From Crocodylus rhombifer (Eukaryota > Chordata > Crocodylia > Crocodylidae): a stretch of DNA of 64,000 nt. Shown piece after piece: positions 24,459-34,746 of the stretch. Made by a program: the position numbers and the translations under genes. The notes beneath the pieces were generated by a model, which was given only the letters and a program-made list of their open reading frames with translations, searched no databases and was not told the origin of the DNA. Position 1 is the first letter of the stretch. Every line of letters begins with the position of its first letter. The stretch covers positions 129,364-193,363 of the forward strand of contig JAVSML010000955.1 of NCBI GenBank assembly GCA_038503035.1, read 5' to 3'.

Positions 24459-24765
24459 CAATAGCATAACTGGGGTCAGGGGAAGGTGGGGGAGGGGGTG
24501 CTGACTTAGCAAACCCACCCTGAGTCTTTGCGACAGCAGGAGCAGCCCCCACCACATGGACACAGGAGCTAGGCACAAGCAGCCCTGCACTGGAGCTTAA
24601 GAGATGGAGAGAGAGCATCAGTGGCAGCAGCTGTCTTTCAGTCTGCATGGCAGGTAAGGCTATCTACCTTCCTCCTCCTCCTCTCATCTGTCTCTAGTGC
24701 TCAGCATCACCTCCCAGGGAGCAGGAGAGTTTTGCCCTGAGTGCAAAATCTGTTAGCTATACCTG
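24459..24765. mobile_element. Possible short TIR transposon
   Basis: Left end CAATAGCATAACTGGGG and right end (complement) CAGGTATAGCTAACAG look like degenerate TIRs around about 300 bp of GC-rich DNA with a (CTC)n patch near 24668-24684. No TSD was confirmed. Confidence 0.35.
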
Positions 24766-26850
24766 TGAGCAATAGTGTGGAATTAAGCCAGAGATGGCCA
24801 GCACAGCCTGCTAAGTTCCACTTAAATAAAGCCAACAGCTGATATAGCGTGAAAAAGGAATTCCATATTCAGGATTAAATAAATTATTTTCAGTTTGTGA
24901 GCAATTGTGTAGTAGGTAATTCACTTTCTGAAGGTACCAGACTGCTGTTGCCACCCTGCTTTTTTCAGGCATGGGTTTTGTTTTTTTTACAGATGTGGCA
25001 AATTAGCAGCGTGGCAAACACCTGCATGTGCAGTACGTGTGTTCTGCAGTGCCACATATCTCATGTGTGCACTCATCTGGACACGCTGTCAGTGGGGATG
25101 GGTATAAAAGGAAGCTTCAGTTTGAAAAGAAAGTCTTTATGAAGGAGAAGAAAAAATTGTTTGGTCTAGTAAAAGATTTAAACTCTGGAGAGTGACTCTA
25201 TATAGTAAGGTCAGTGTTCGAATGTCTCGCTGAGGGTTAAATTTGTAGCTCCCTCTGATATCGCAATTCATACTGTTCACCCACAAAATAAGTTTATATC
25301 ATACCTATAGTTCTTTGCTGTGATCTATATTAAAACATTTACTGTAGGTTTAATAGATCTTTTTAGGTAATATTTTATAGATTACTATATATGATACATA
25401 ATCTGGTGGCAAACAGTTCTCTGCTCTTTTATCCGCTGTGTGGTAGCATGCTGAATCCACCGGTAGGCAGTTTACCACAGGCATTCACTGTGCAGAAAAG
25501 TTGCATGAAGTGTCTGTCACTGCTGAGATATGTTGTGACAAGTGTAGCAAATGCTACACTAGAGTCAACAATGAAATACTACAGTCAGCTGTTGGTTCAT
25601 AAACTTTAGATGATTCAGTCGTTACAAGGTTATAATACAGATCATGAATTGGCATTGGTAAAAGACTTAAGTGAAGTAAATACATCTTTATACATTTTAA
25701 ATAAAGCCCTTCGAACTATAAAATTCCTTCAGAGGACAGAGCTATGTACAGTGTGAACTCTGTGGAGAGGAGAATTTCTGTAAACAGCAGTGTTGCTTCA
25801 TATGGATAAAGACTTTTGTGCTATCAATAATAATGCTTCCAACACTTTTCAATTCCTGATCCTACAATCCAAAATGCAAAGCAGAAAAGCTGACATGAGT
25901 GACTGGGGCTTTAAAAACCTGCACCAATGTACCTCTGTAACAATCCAAGTCAATAGTATTATCAGTTCAGCCTCCTCAGTGAAGCTCTTTGCAAATATGA
26001 AGACAACCAAGGGAGGACATGAGTAGCCATTCAAGGAGATGATTCAAAGATCATTCGTTTCTATTAGTTCGCTCACAGCCTTTCTTAAAGCTATGATAAA
26101 TCTTCCCCTACCCCCCAGATACTTTTTGTCCCAATGCAGCATCTATTCAGACTACAACTAAAAAAGCATAGTTCATTTAAACAGTCTTCATATTGTTAGA
26201 AGTATTTTAGAGAATTATATTATTCATCTTTATTTTTCTATCCTAAACAAGCCAAGCTATTTCCATCTCCTCCCATAAGTTCATAAGGTGAGTTCCTTCT
26301 TCATTTATTTGATCATACTAAGAGCCTTTCTCTGCTCTTATTCCAAGCTGGTTCTGGTGATTTTCAGCTGACTGGAATAATTCCACTGAAAATTGCCTGA
26401 GCCTCCACATCTTTTCAAGGCTGGCATAAGTAATTTCTATTTGTGCTGTTAGGAATTTTGAAGTATCGTACATTACAATGTGATCAAGAGCTCCTGTATG
26501 TTGTCCTCATTCCTCCTTGTTCCTCTGTGGTTGTTTGTCTTGGCTCCTCTACTCTTCTTCCTTGCCATCCTCTCCACTGGTTCCTCCAGTTTCCCCTCTT
26601 CATTGTCCAGTACAGCAAGCACATACTTGAACTCTCTGGCTTAGTACAGTGATTCAAAAAAACTCAAGGCAAAATTGATTCAATCTTCAGGTTTTTTTTT
26701 TTCTAAGCTGCCTAGATTGAGCTGGTAACAAACTGAATTAGTGTTCAGTGTTTGTGTGGCCAGGAGCCTGGGAGTGCTCATGTGCACCACCCCTCATGGC
26801 CAACCTGCCTAGGGCTACTGAATCAGCAGCCCAGACCTAATTGGCAGCTG
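24766..26850. other. No gene seen
   Basis: AT-rich, short frames only. A poly-T run at about 26691-26702 precedes the tandem array. Confidence 0.5.
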
Positions 26851-28090
26851 AGGTCTGGGAGGGGAGGAGAGGAAACACCCATGAGGGGTCTTCTTCCACC
26901 CTAGCTTCCAGCCAGGCAGGCACCCCTTCCCCAGGTGTCAGCCTCTGAAAGGAGGGAGGGTACAAGGGAGGAAGGTACCAATCCCTCACTGCCCTGCCTC
27001 CCCCCATGGGTTCTGCTCCATGCAGGGGAAAAGCACCTATGGGGGGGGCAGGGGAGGGTGTGGCTTTTCACCCCCTTGTAGCGTGATCAGGCTGGGATCA
27101 TCCCAGGCCCACCCTTTCTCCAACCCTCTGCCTTGGAGAAGGGCAAGTGATGGAAACCCTCAACCTAACAATACCCCCAGTCAGTGTCTGCCTGGCACAG
27201 AGGAGAAAGCACCTAATGTGGGAGGCTTCCCCCCCTTCCCCTCCCCCTCCCCCTCCCCCCGCCCCCCGTTGGCTGGAGCCTGGGTGGGATCCTCCTGTTC
27301 TGCCCTTTTCCCAGCTATCACGTCTGGAGGGGTGGGACAAGGGGTGGGAACATGTCCCCCTGGCCCAACACCACTTCCCACCCAGCTGGGATTTGCCTGG
27401 TACAGGAGGATAGTACTCATGTGGGGGCTTTTCATCTCCCCACAGCTCAGAGCTAGGCTGGGATTGTCTCAGCCCTGCTCCTTCTCCAGATGGCAGATGT
27501 CTGAGAGGGGAAGTGGGGCTGAGATTATCCCAGCCCAGCTCCCAGCTGCAGGGAGAAGAAAAGTTCCCAGATGGGTGCTTTTCCCAGTGCCAGGCAGACC
27601 CTGGCTGGGGAGTGCATTCTTACCCCCTGCCCCCTCTCTCAGAAGCAGAAAGCTTGGATGATCCCAGCCTGGCTTGAGCTGCAAGGGAGCAGACAAGAAA
27701 CTCCTGGGTGGGGGCTTCTCTTTCTCCCCCAGATCCTGGCTGGAGGAGTGAGTGCCAAGTGGGAGCATGAGGTACTTTCCCCCCCTCTAGCAGTTGGAAG
27801 CTGGGGAGAGGCTGGGGGGTTGAGCCAATCTGTGCCCAGCTTACTGGGCTGCAGGGGTGGGAAGAAAAAAAACACCCACCAGAGGAGCTTTTCTTCCCCT
27901 TGTACAGTCTGGGGCTAAGGGGGCTGGGCACTTGTTCCCCTGCCCTGTCCCACTGAGCAGACAGACCCAGGCAGGAAGCAGGCTGGGGAGCTGAGGCTTT
28001 AGTGCCTCAGCTCTATGACAGCTTGGGGTGAGACCAGCCTTGCTTTGTTGGAGCAGACAGCACAGCTCAGGGCTGCAAAGCATCCTGGGA
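26850..28090. repeat. Degenerate tandem array, about 165-bp unit, about seven copies
   Basis: A box of the form GAGAAAGCACC, GTGGGGGCTTTTC recurs near 26869, 27026, 27201, 27406, 27552, 27686 and 27860, that is at 134-205-bp spacing. Most units also carry a short palindrome like GGCTGGGATNATCCCAGCC (27091, 27453, 27518, 27655) and a CTGCCTGGCAC/TTGCCTGGTAC motif. Units are strongly diverged and GC-rich, with pyrimidine tracts such as 27229-27268. Open frames here (up to 213 codons) are composition artefacts. It may be the core of an unidentified repeat. Confidence 0.6.
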
Positions 28091-29290
28091 TGCAGGGGGA
28101 CTGTGAGCTAACGTGAATTGGAAAGGTTCTTCTCTAGTAGCTTGTCTCTTTCTCTTATTGAACTCCCGGATATGCATTTCCCTGAGTTAGCTTATTCGTC
28201 TAAATGTCTCCCCTTCATGTTCTCATTTTAGCAAGTGTTTGAATTGCCTGTGCAGCCTTCCCTCCCCTTCTGCCCCATATCTTCAGATCCTCATATATAT
28301 GTTCCACCATTGTCCCTACCTCCAGCCTTGGTTCTCATATCTTTTCTTCTATAATTTCTATCAGGAAACATTTCTTCCAGGGACCTAACCAAGGATAATA
28401 TGTAGCCCACAGCTTCTACATCTCATCCTCTTCATTATCTCTGCAGTTCTTTGGATCTCCTTATTGCCGTCTCAGTTCCTATCATTATTTTCTCTTCCCT
28501 GTCACTACTTAAAATAAACTGTACTTACTGCTGTTTGTTCAAGGTCTCTTTGGCTGTTGGCTGCTTAGCTTTATAGCTTCTTGCTTAAATCATCTCTGTC
28601 CCCTTAGTTAGGCTCAACAGTTAAGCATCTGTCAGCTGAGAACAAAAGTAGGAGTGACTTCATGTTCTCAGCTGTGATGCCTCCAGCCTACTCACAACAC
28701 AGACCTCAGATAGATTCTGCAAGCTACACAATGCAACCAAGCCAACTACCAAGTAACAAAGAACCAAAGTTCATTTATTAAAGAATGGGGACTGCTTCTT
28801 CCTCAATATGGACAAGTTCCAAGCAAAGTCTTCTGCCTACTTCTCTCTGCTCAGTGGCTCCCTGGTTGCTAAAATAGAAAAATATTGTTATAATATAATG
28901 TTTTAATATTTGAAAAATTATTTATATTTGGATTTTTCCCCTTTACAGACTCACAACTGAATGAGCCTTTCCATTGTTTTTATGTCAACATTTTGAAATG
29001 ACTAGAAAGTAGAACTTCAAAGGATCTATGAATGATATATATCTGCAAAAGTACAAAGAGCTTCTATAATGAGTCTATACTGAAGTTTTCCCTCTTCTAC
29101 CCAAGAGGTTTTTGCAGCACATATGTACATGTAATCTGCCTAAACCTAAGAGGAGATGCTGACTCTACCTAGTAGATATGTTCATATAGTAATCAGACCT
29201 TTTAATGATATGAGTGCTATACTGCAAGGGCTAAAAATCTATCAAATGCATAGCCCAGATAGTGTATGATAGCTCCAGAAACCAGGAGGT
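28091..29290. other. No gene seen
   Basis: Unassigned, moderately AT-rich sequence. Confidence 0.5.
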
Positions 29291-29291
29291 A

Positions 29292-29364
29292 GGACCTTGA
29301 ACCCATGACATTTGTTGTGGGGCGGAACTGGCAATCATATACATGTGATGTCACCACCAGACCA
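29292..29364 (-). repeat. tRNA-like remnant (possible SINE head)
   Basis: On the minus strand, TGGTCTGGTGGT, an A-box-like element, precedes GGGTTCAAGGTCC, a B-box-like element with one extra base, at a total length of about 73 bases, close to a tRNA. The stems do not pair well, so this is at best an old tRNA-derived SINE or pseudogene. Confidence 0.25.
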
Positions 29365-30292
29365 ATTTTCATATCAAGTATCTGCTATGAATATTCATTT
29401 CAGGCACAGTTTTTACAGAACGTGGTTAGTTTTTAACTTTATTATATACTCTTATGCAGAGCCTAAAAAGCACAATGAAATATGATTTCAAAAAGGCACA
29501 GGTGTGCATTTGACCTGGAAATAATGATGATACAAGTGTTACATATATATGCACACAAGAGTACTACAAGAGATGTTGTAATGAGTCTACTAATGAGTCT
29601 GTATTTGCTAGAACCTCTATGTGTCTTCATCATTCACACACTGAAATAAAAGCCATTCTTTTCAAATGTGTTCATCAGCCAATATATTAAGATGTTTTTG
29701 AGAATCTGGCCACTGATTTTGGATTCTTAAATGGCAGTTCCTTTCTTGAACCAGGGATCTAGCACTATTGAAAACTGACTCATAACACTCAGGAAACTGC
29801 AGATATGTATGTCACAAGTCTTTCCTTCTGATTAATGTTATGCATGTATCCCTGTTATGACGCATTATTACAAGTTTCTCAATATGATCATTCAGACTTT
29901 TACACATTTTACGAAATACCTTTCCAACTTATTGTCACATGAAACATGATAATACATTAAAGCAGAAGAACAGGTCATTGCAAAGCCTTTGGGGAAATGG
30001 ATGTTGTGACTCTAAAGTTACAAGGGTGAGACAACAAGAGCATAATTATAAAAGGGTGACAGAGGGAAATAAGATTAAGAGTCAGAGGTGCCAGTGATGT
30101 ATTTAGCATAGCGAAGGCCACACATCCTGTGCAGAGGGTGTTACAAACAGCACTTGATACAAATGCTGTTTTTAATTAATCAGATTTTTTTTCTTTTCAT
30201 AATGAATTCAATATTTTTACTGCATAGTATAACTGGTGCCCCAAAAAGACCTTGTAAAGGACAATGATCAGACACTGAATTGAGACACTGTC

Positions 30293-30670
30293 TCATTGTG
30301 AATGACAGTAAACAACTTTTGTATTGTGCTGCAAAATTGTTTTGGCTTGTTTAACAATGGCTCTAGCAGGTGGCATGTGGTAGAGACTGGGTCTATCACC
30401 ATCTCCAGGGTGCCAGACATTCCTCAGATTTTCTGTGGGAGGAATGTATTGGTGGGATTGAAATTGTAAAGGCACGCGAGCATCTGCTGCTTGCTTACTC
30501 TCATTACCATTCATACAGTTCACTCCTGCAGGGCTCAGCCTAGCAGCCAGGACATGGGGCTCATTTTGAATGTTTTTCAGCATGAAGAGAGACCTAGAGC
30601 TATTTGAAAACACACTTAAATACAGAAAGATACTTTTACTGCAAAATAAACACAAGGCTCTGAAGGACAA
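30293..30670 (-). other. Unidentified 125-codon open frame, possible exon or retrocopy
   Basis: Not recognised. The frame reads without a stop from 30670 down to a TGA at 30293-30295. Its C-terminal part (from about residue 30) has a mixed, non-repetitive composition with His, Pro, Trp, Cys and Met residues, unlike the low-complexity frames elsewhere. A possible minus-strand acceptor (TTTTCAAATAG, then CTCTAG) lies just upstream of that part; no good donor is seen before the stop, so if real it would be a terminal exon. No signal peptide, membrane segment or known motif is evident. It could equally be a chance open frame or an unrecognised transposon remnant. Confidence 0.2.
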
Positions 30671-31170
30671 TTAGGAAAGTAGCAGAACAAAACCAGGAAG
30701 GGAATTGGTGAATATAATATTAATAATCCTGAGTGGAATGATTTCAGGTTATTTCTGGCTGATTACAAGTTATCTGTTTTTTCCCACTGTTTGGAAAAGC
30801 AAACTTGGACCTAAAACAAACGCCCTTACTCCAACATTTAAAATAAATAAACAAAAAGCTTTACTTTTGGGTATCTCGCATTTTATACTTCAGTCCATCA
30901 CCATGTAACTGAGTAACTTTCCAATAAATATAGTGAAGTCCTGGGAGAATTTATTGAATATCTGGAATTGCTTTCTCCTCATGATGAAAACTGATCCATG
31001 TTGGAGGGGAGAAGGAAGGGGATTGATTTTGGTCTTAGTAATAACATTTGTTTCTCCCCTTTTTTCTTCTGGAACCAGAATGAAAATGTGTCTTGAACAC
31101 ATCTCTATTAAAACATTAACAGCTTAGACACCTAGAAAGTTTTAGAAATAATAATTTTTAAAAAGTATTA
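30671..31170. other. No gene seen
   Basis: Unassigned AT-rich sequence leading up to the LTR duplication GATGT at 31171-31175. Confidence 0.5.
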
Positions 31171-31338
31171 GATGTTGTCATGGGGTGGGGTCCCTGGGGA
31201 TGGCTGTGATGCCCCTAGGGCCCTGTGACCTTGCCAGCTTCGCCCTATAGGTGCCTTCAATTCTTTCCTGCCTTGTCTTGATGGTTAAGATAATAGATGG
31301 TAGATAGGGAGGCTTCCCTCAAGTTGATATGCAGTCAC

Positions 31339-32251
31339 AGTCCAGGTGGACCCTCTTCAAACCACTGATCAGCAGATAGCTCTTAGGCATAGTTAAAGCA
31401 CAATTAACCCTTAAATGGAACTTGAAATATGAACACAGACAACTCAGTGTCCTAAAATCAAAGTCTAACTTTATTAATACAACAAGTAGTATCTCAGCAG
31501 CTTCTATATTTGGCGGGGGGGAAGACCCAAACAGACAAACAAACAAACAAAAAAACCACTTAATACAATCTCACCCAATCCCAGATGTTAATTTGCCTCA
31601 TAGAAAAGATAGCCACTCAGTTCCTGAAGCAAAATGTGTGTCACTGGCTGGGATGATCCAGACAGGTGTTGAAAGCTGGATACATGATGTAAATGATGAT
31701 GATAACGATGACGCTACACTTAACTTTCTTGCTTCCTCTTTTATGCTTCTTTAAAGTTGACTCCTTTGATAACTCCTTGCTTTTGGATTGGTCTCTCCAG
31801 CCGGCATATTCCTTTGTTCAACAGTCCCATTATGAGTACCCCTCTTAATTTAGCCTTTTTCCAATGTCTCACTTTAAGTATTGTCCATTGCTCTGCTTTA
31901 TCACCTTTCATTAACATATCCAATCATTTCATCTCTCTGATTCAGCCAATTAGTGCCAAGTTCAGTTTATTTGAGCTAGTAACAAAAGTATTATTATGTT
32001 GTGTTAGAAAACATTCTCAGTAATAGAAAAAGGAAAGAAACATCATGCAAGCAAACTCAAGGCCATACACTGCTTGCAGGAAACAAGGCCAGTTGATTTT
32101 GGAAACACCAGCAAAATGAAAAGTTCAGATAACAGTGAGATGATACAGAACTTTAGGCTGAATGTAAAGAAAGTTTTGAACAACGCTATAATTCACCACT
32201 CTATAAACAGGTGCAACTTTAAAGCATAAAATATGACAAGCAACCCTAACA
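31339..32251 (-). mobile_element. Second LTR-like insertion nested in the outer LTR, antisense
   Basis: About 913 bp absent from the relative at 57602-58559. On the minus strand it begins TGTTAGGGTTGC and ends near CCTGGACT, with flanks GTGTC and GTGAC that agree at 4 of 5 bases. It has LTR architecture: a TATA-like CATAAAAG (plus 31738-31745) and, about 270 bases downstream, AATAAA (plus 31470-31475). No protein is encoded. The terminal CA is not intact, so the inner boundary is approximate. Confidence 0.6.
31470..31475 (-). promoter_or_regulatory. Polyadenylation signal of nested LTR
   Basis: AATAAA on the minus strand, about 270 bases after a TATA-like box at 31738-31745, as expected for U3-R-U5 order. 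Confidence 0.5.
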
Positions 32252-32341
32252 GACACCACTAAACCATGTGGGTTCTTAGACCCCTTGCAGGGTCCTGCTC
32301 TAAGTAAGTGCCTCATGGGACACCCCAAGCCTTATGACTAG

Positions 32342-34030
32342 ATGTGTGGCTCCAAAACTGCCCCTTTACCATGCTCCATGCCTTGCAGATGGTTTGTAGA
32401 CATTGTCTCTAGTGATGAGGCTGAACTCCTCAACAAGTTCTTCGCCTCAGTGTTCCTAAGTGAGAGGCATGACAAGTCTCTCACTGGGAGTGTAGGGAGG
32501 CAGCAGCAAGGCACCAGACTTCCATGCGTGGACCCTGAGGTGGTGCAGGGTCACTTGGAGGAACTGGATGCCTTTAAGTCGGCAGGCCCGGATGAGCTCC
32601 ATCCGAGGGTACTGAAGGCACTGGCCGACATCATTGCAGAGCCACTGGCGGGAATATTTGAACGCTCGTGGCGCACGGGTCAAGTCCCGGAGGACTGGAA
32701 AAGGGCCAATGTGGTTCCCATTTTCAAGAAGGGGAGGAAGGAGGACCCGGGTAACTATAGGCCAGTCAGTCTCACCTCCATCCTTGGCAAAATCTTTGAG
32801 AAAATCATCAAGGCTCACATTTGTGAGAGCCCGGCAGGACAAATTATGCTGAGGGGAAACCAGCACGGGTTCGTGGCAGGTAGATCGTGCCTGACCAATC
32901 TAGTCTCTTTTTATGACCAGGTCACAAAACGCCTCGACGCAGGAGGAGGGGTGGATGTCGTATACTTGGACTTCAGGAAGGCCTTTGACACGGTATCCCA
33001 CCCCATACTGGTGAACAAGTTAAGGGGCTGTGACTTGGATGACTGCACAGTCCGGTGGGTGGAGAATTGGCTGGAGGGTCGCACTCAGAGAGTCGTGGTG
33101 GATGGGTCGGTTTCGACCTGGAAGAGTGTGGGCAGTGGGGTCCCGCAGGGCTCGGTGCTTGGACCGATACTCTTTAATGTCTTCATCAGCGACTTGGACG
33201 AGGGGGTGAAATGTACTCTGTCCAAGTTTGCAGATGACACTAAGCTATGGGGCGAAGTGGACACGCCGGAGGGCAGGGAACAGCTGCAAGCAGACCTGGA
33301 CAGGTTAGACAAGTGGGCAGAAAACAACAGAATGCAGTTCAACAAGGAGAAATGCAAAGTGCTGCATCTAGGGAGGAAAAATGTCCAGCACACCTACAGC
33401 CTAGGAAATGACCTGCTGGGTGGCACGGAAGTGGAAAGGGATCTTGGAGTCCTAGTGGACTCCAAGATAAACATGAGTCGGCAGTGTGACGAAACCATCA
33501 GAAAAGCCAATGGCACTTTATCGTGCATCAGCAGATGCATGACAAATAGGTCCAAGGAGGTGATACTTCCCCTCTATCGGGCGCTGGTCAGACCGCAGCT
33601 GGAGTACTGCGTGCAATTCTGGGCGCCGCACTTCAAGAAGGATGCGGATAACCTGGAGAGGGTCCAGAGAAGGGCCACTCGTATGGTTAAGGGCCTGCAG
33701 GCCAAGCCCTATGAGGAGAGATTAGGGAAACTGGACCTTTTCAGCCTCCGCAAGAGAAGGTTGAGAGGCGACCTGGTGGCTGCCTATAAGTTCGTCAGGG
33801 GGGCACAGAAGGGAATTGGTGAGTATTTATTCACCAAGGCGCCCCCGGGGGTTACAAGAAATAATGGCCACAAGCTAGAGGAGAGCAGATTTAGATTAGA
33901 TATTAGGAGGAACTTCTTCACAGTTCGAGTGGCCAAGGTCTGGAACGGGCTCCCAAGGGAGGTGGTGCTCTCCCCTACCCTGGGGGTATTCAAGAGAAGG
34001 TTGGATGTGTATCTAGCTGGGGTAATGTAG
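32342..34030 (+). CDS. CR1 ORF2 reverse transcriptase, C-terminal part, open frame of 562 codons
   Basis: Non-LTR retrotransposon reverse transcriptase, which copies CR1 RNA into DNA at the target site. Seen: DWKRANVVP near residue 117, NYRPVSLTS near 137, QHGFVAGRSCLTN near 174, motif A YLDFRKAFD with Asp 210, VPQGSVLG near 267, the catalytic FADD box at residues 296-299 (33227-33238), and the CR1 C-terminal RLDIRRNFF region near 518. The endonuclease half of ORF2 is missing, so the copy cannot be autonomous. Oddity: the first roughly 23 codons, including the ATG, come from the antisense LTR into which CR1 inserted, so the start is a by-product of the junction. The absence of stops suggests a fairly young copy. 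Confidence 0.85.
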   Translation: MCGSKTAPLPCSMPCRWFVDIVSSDEAELLNKFFASVFLSERHDKSLTGSVGRQQQGTRLPCVDPEVVQGHLEELDAFKSAGPDELHPRVLKALADIIAEPLAGIFERSWRTGQVPEDWKRANVVPIFKKGRKEDPGNYRPVSLTSILGKIFEKIIKAHICESPAGQIMLRGNQHGFVAGRSCLTNLVSFYDQVTKRLDAGGGVDVVYLDFRKAFDTVSHPILVNKLRGCDLDDCTVRWVENWLEGRTQRVVVDGSVSTWKSVGSGVPQGSVLGPILFNVFISDLDEGVKCTLSKFADDTKLWGEVDTPEGREQLQADLDRLDKWAENNRMQFNKEKCKVLHLGRKNVQHTYSLGNDLLGGTEVERDLGVLVDSKINMSRQCDETIRKANGTLSCISRCMTNRSKEVILPLYRALVRPQLEYCVQFWAPHFKKDADNLERVQRRATRMVKGLQAKPYEERLGKLDLFSLRKRRLRGDLVAAYKFVRGAQKGIGEYLFTKAPPGVTRNNGHKLEESRFRLDIRRNFFTVRVAKVWNGLPREVVLSPTLGVFKRRLDVYLAGVM

Positions 34031-34133
34031 GCCCAGCACTCTTTCCTGCTTATGCAGGGGGTCGGACTCGATGATCTATTGAGGTCCCTTCCGACCCTAG
34101 CATCTATGAATCTATGAATCTATGAATCTATGA
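32411..34133 (+). mobile_element. CR1 LINE, 5'-truncated, with intact RT frame and 3' tail
   Basis: Sense CR1 copy inserted in the antisense LTR. It starts just upstream of the reverse-transcriptase domain, runs through the ORF2 stop at 34028-34030 and a short 3' UTR (GGGGGTCGGACTCGATGATC), and ends in four perfect copies of ATCTATGA (34102-34133). 5' truncation and short terminal repeats are characteristic of CR1. The 5' junction is placed by alignment to the uninterrupted LTR and may be off by about 10 bases. Confidence 0.9.
34102..34133 (+). repeat. CR1 3' terminal repeat (ATCTATGA)x4
   Basis: Four perfect 8-bp units close the CR1 copy, as is usual for CR1 3' ends, immediately before the LTR resumes with GGCCTCAG. 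Confidence 0.9.
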
Positions 34134-34560
34134 GGCCTCAGTTTAGTTCAGCCTCTTGCTATCACTGGACCCTTAGCCTCAGTAACTGTGCCCTTTTGGC
34201 ACTGGAGTCTCCTCACTCCCTGTTGCAGTGCCCTCTGGCGCTGGGGTTCTGCATGGTAGTGTGCCCTGATGAGGCCTCCTTCTCCCCAGTAGCCTCAGGC
34301 CAGTCCACCAGGCTAAAAGCAACAACACAAATATGAGCCCCTGGGCTATAACAAAGCAACCAGAACACTCGAAGTCACACTCTGTCCCTTTAAGAGGGCC
34401 AGTTTCTCCCTCAACAATGCGTGTCTCCTAGCCCTGGATACTTTAGGAGCTCCTAAACCTCATTAGTCTCACCAGCAGCAGCCTAGGCATCCATGTATCT
34501 CTGTGGAAATTTTCTGAATGAACTCCAGGGCCCAACTGCCTTCAGTCCCAGCGCTGGGGC

Positions 34561-34568
34561 TTATATGG
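34561..34568 (-). promoter_or_regulatory. TATA-like box of outer LTR
   Basis: The minus strand reads CCATATAA between GGGG-rich blocks, at the position matching CATATATAAA in the relative at 57773-57782. Confidence 0.5.
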
Positions 34569-34746
34569 CCCCAGGGCCCTGCCTTCTTCCAGTCCTAACT
34601 GGGTACAGGTGCAGGCTAATTCCCTCATTAGCCTGATGCCACAGTAATCCGCACCTGTGGAGTTTCTGCCTGTCCCCACAAGGCCCTCTCTCTAGGCAGT
34701 CTGTGCCTTTAAAGGACCAGGCACCTTAGTGCCCCGTGACAGATGT

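Larger units (their letters stand above)
31176..34741 (-). mobile_element. Solo LTR (antisense) split by two later insertions
   Basis: On the minus strand the LTR begins TGTCACGGGGCACTAAGGTGCC at 34741 and ends CCCACCCCATGACA at 31176, with TG...CA termini and a perfect 5-bp duplication GATGT (31171-31175 and 34742-34746). Its own sequence survives in three pieces: 34134-34741, about 32252-32410 and 31176-31338, about 930 bp in total. The pieces are collinear with the uninterrupted relative at 57602-58559 (958 bp). No internal retroviral genes are present, so it is a solo LTR. Confidence 0.85.

Noticed and set aside
27020..27661. 213-codon frame
   Set aside because: Within the degenerate tandem array; Pro/Gly/Ser-rich composition and overlapping frames on the other strand point to an artefact.
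32456..32866. 136-codon minus-strand frame opposite the CR1 reverse transcriptase
   Set aside because: Shadow of the real CR1 frame.
34102..34133. Regular short repeats, CRISPR-like at first sight
   Set aside because: 8-bp units without spacers at the CR1 3' end; a vertebrate retroelement tail.
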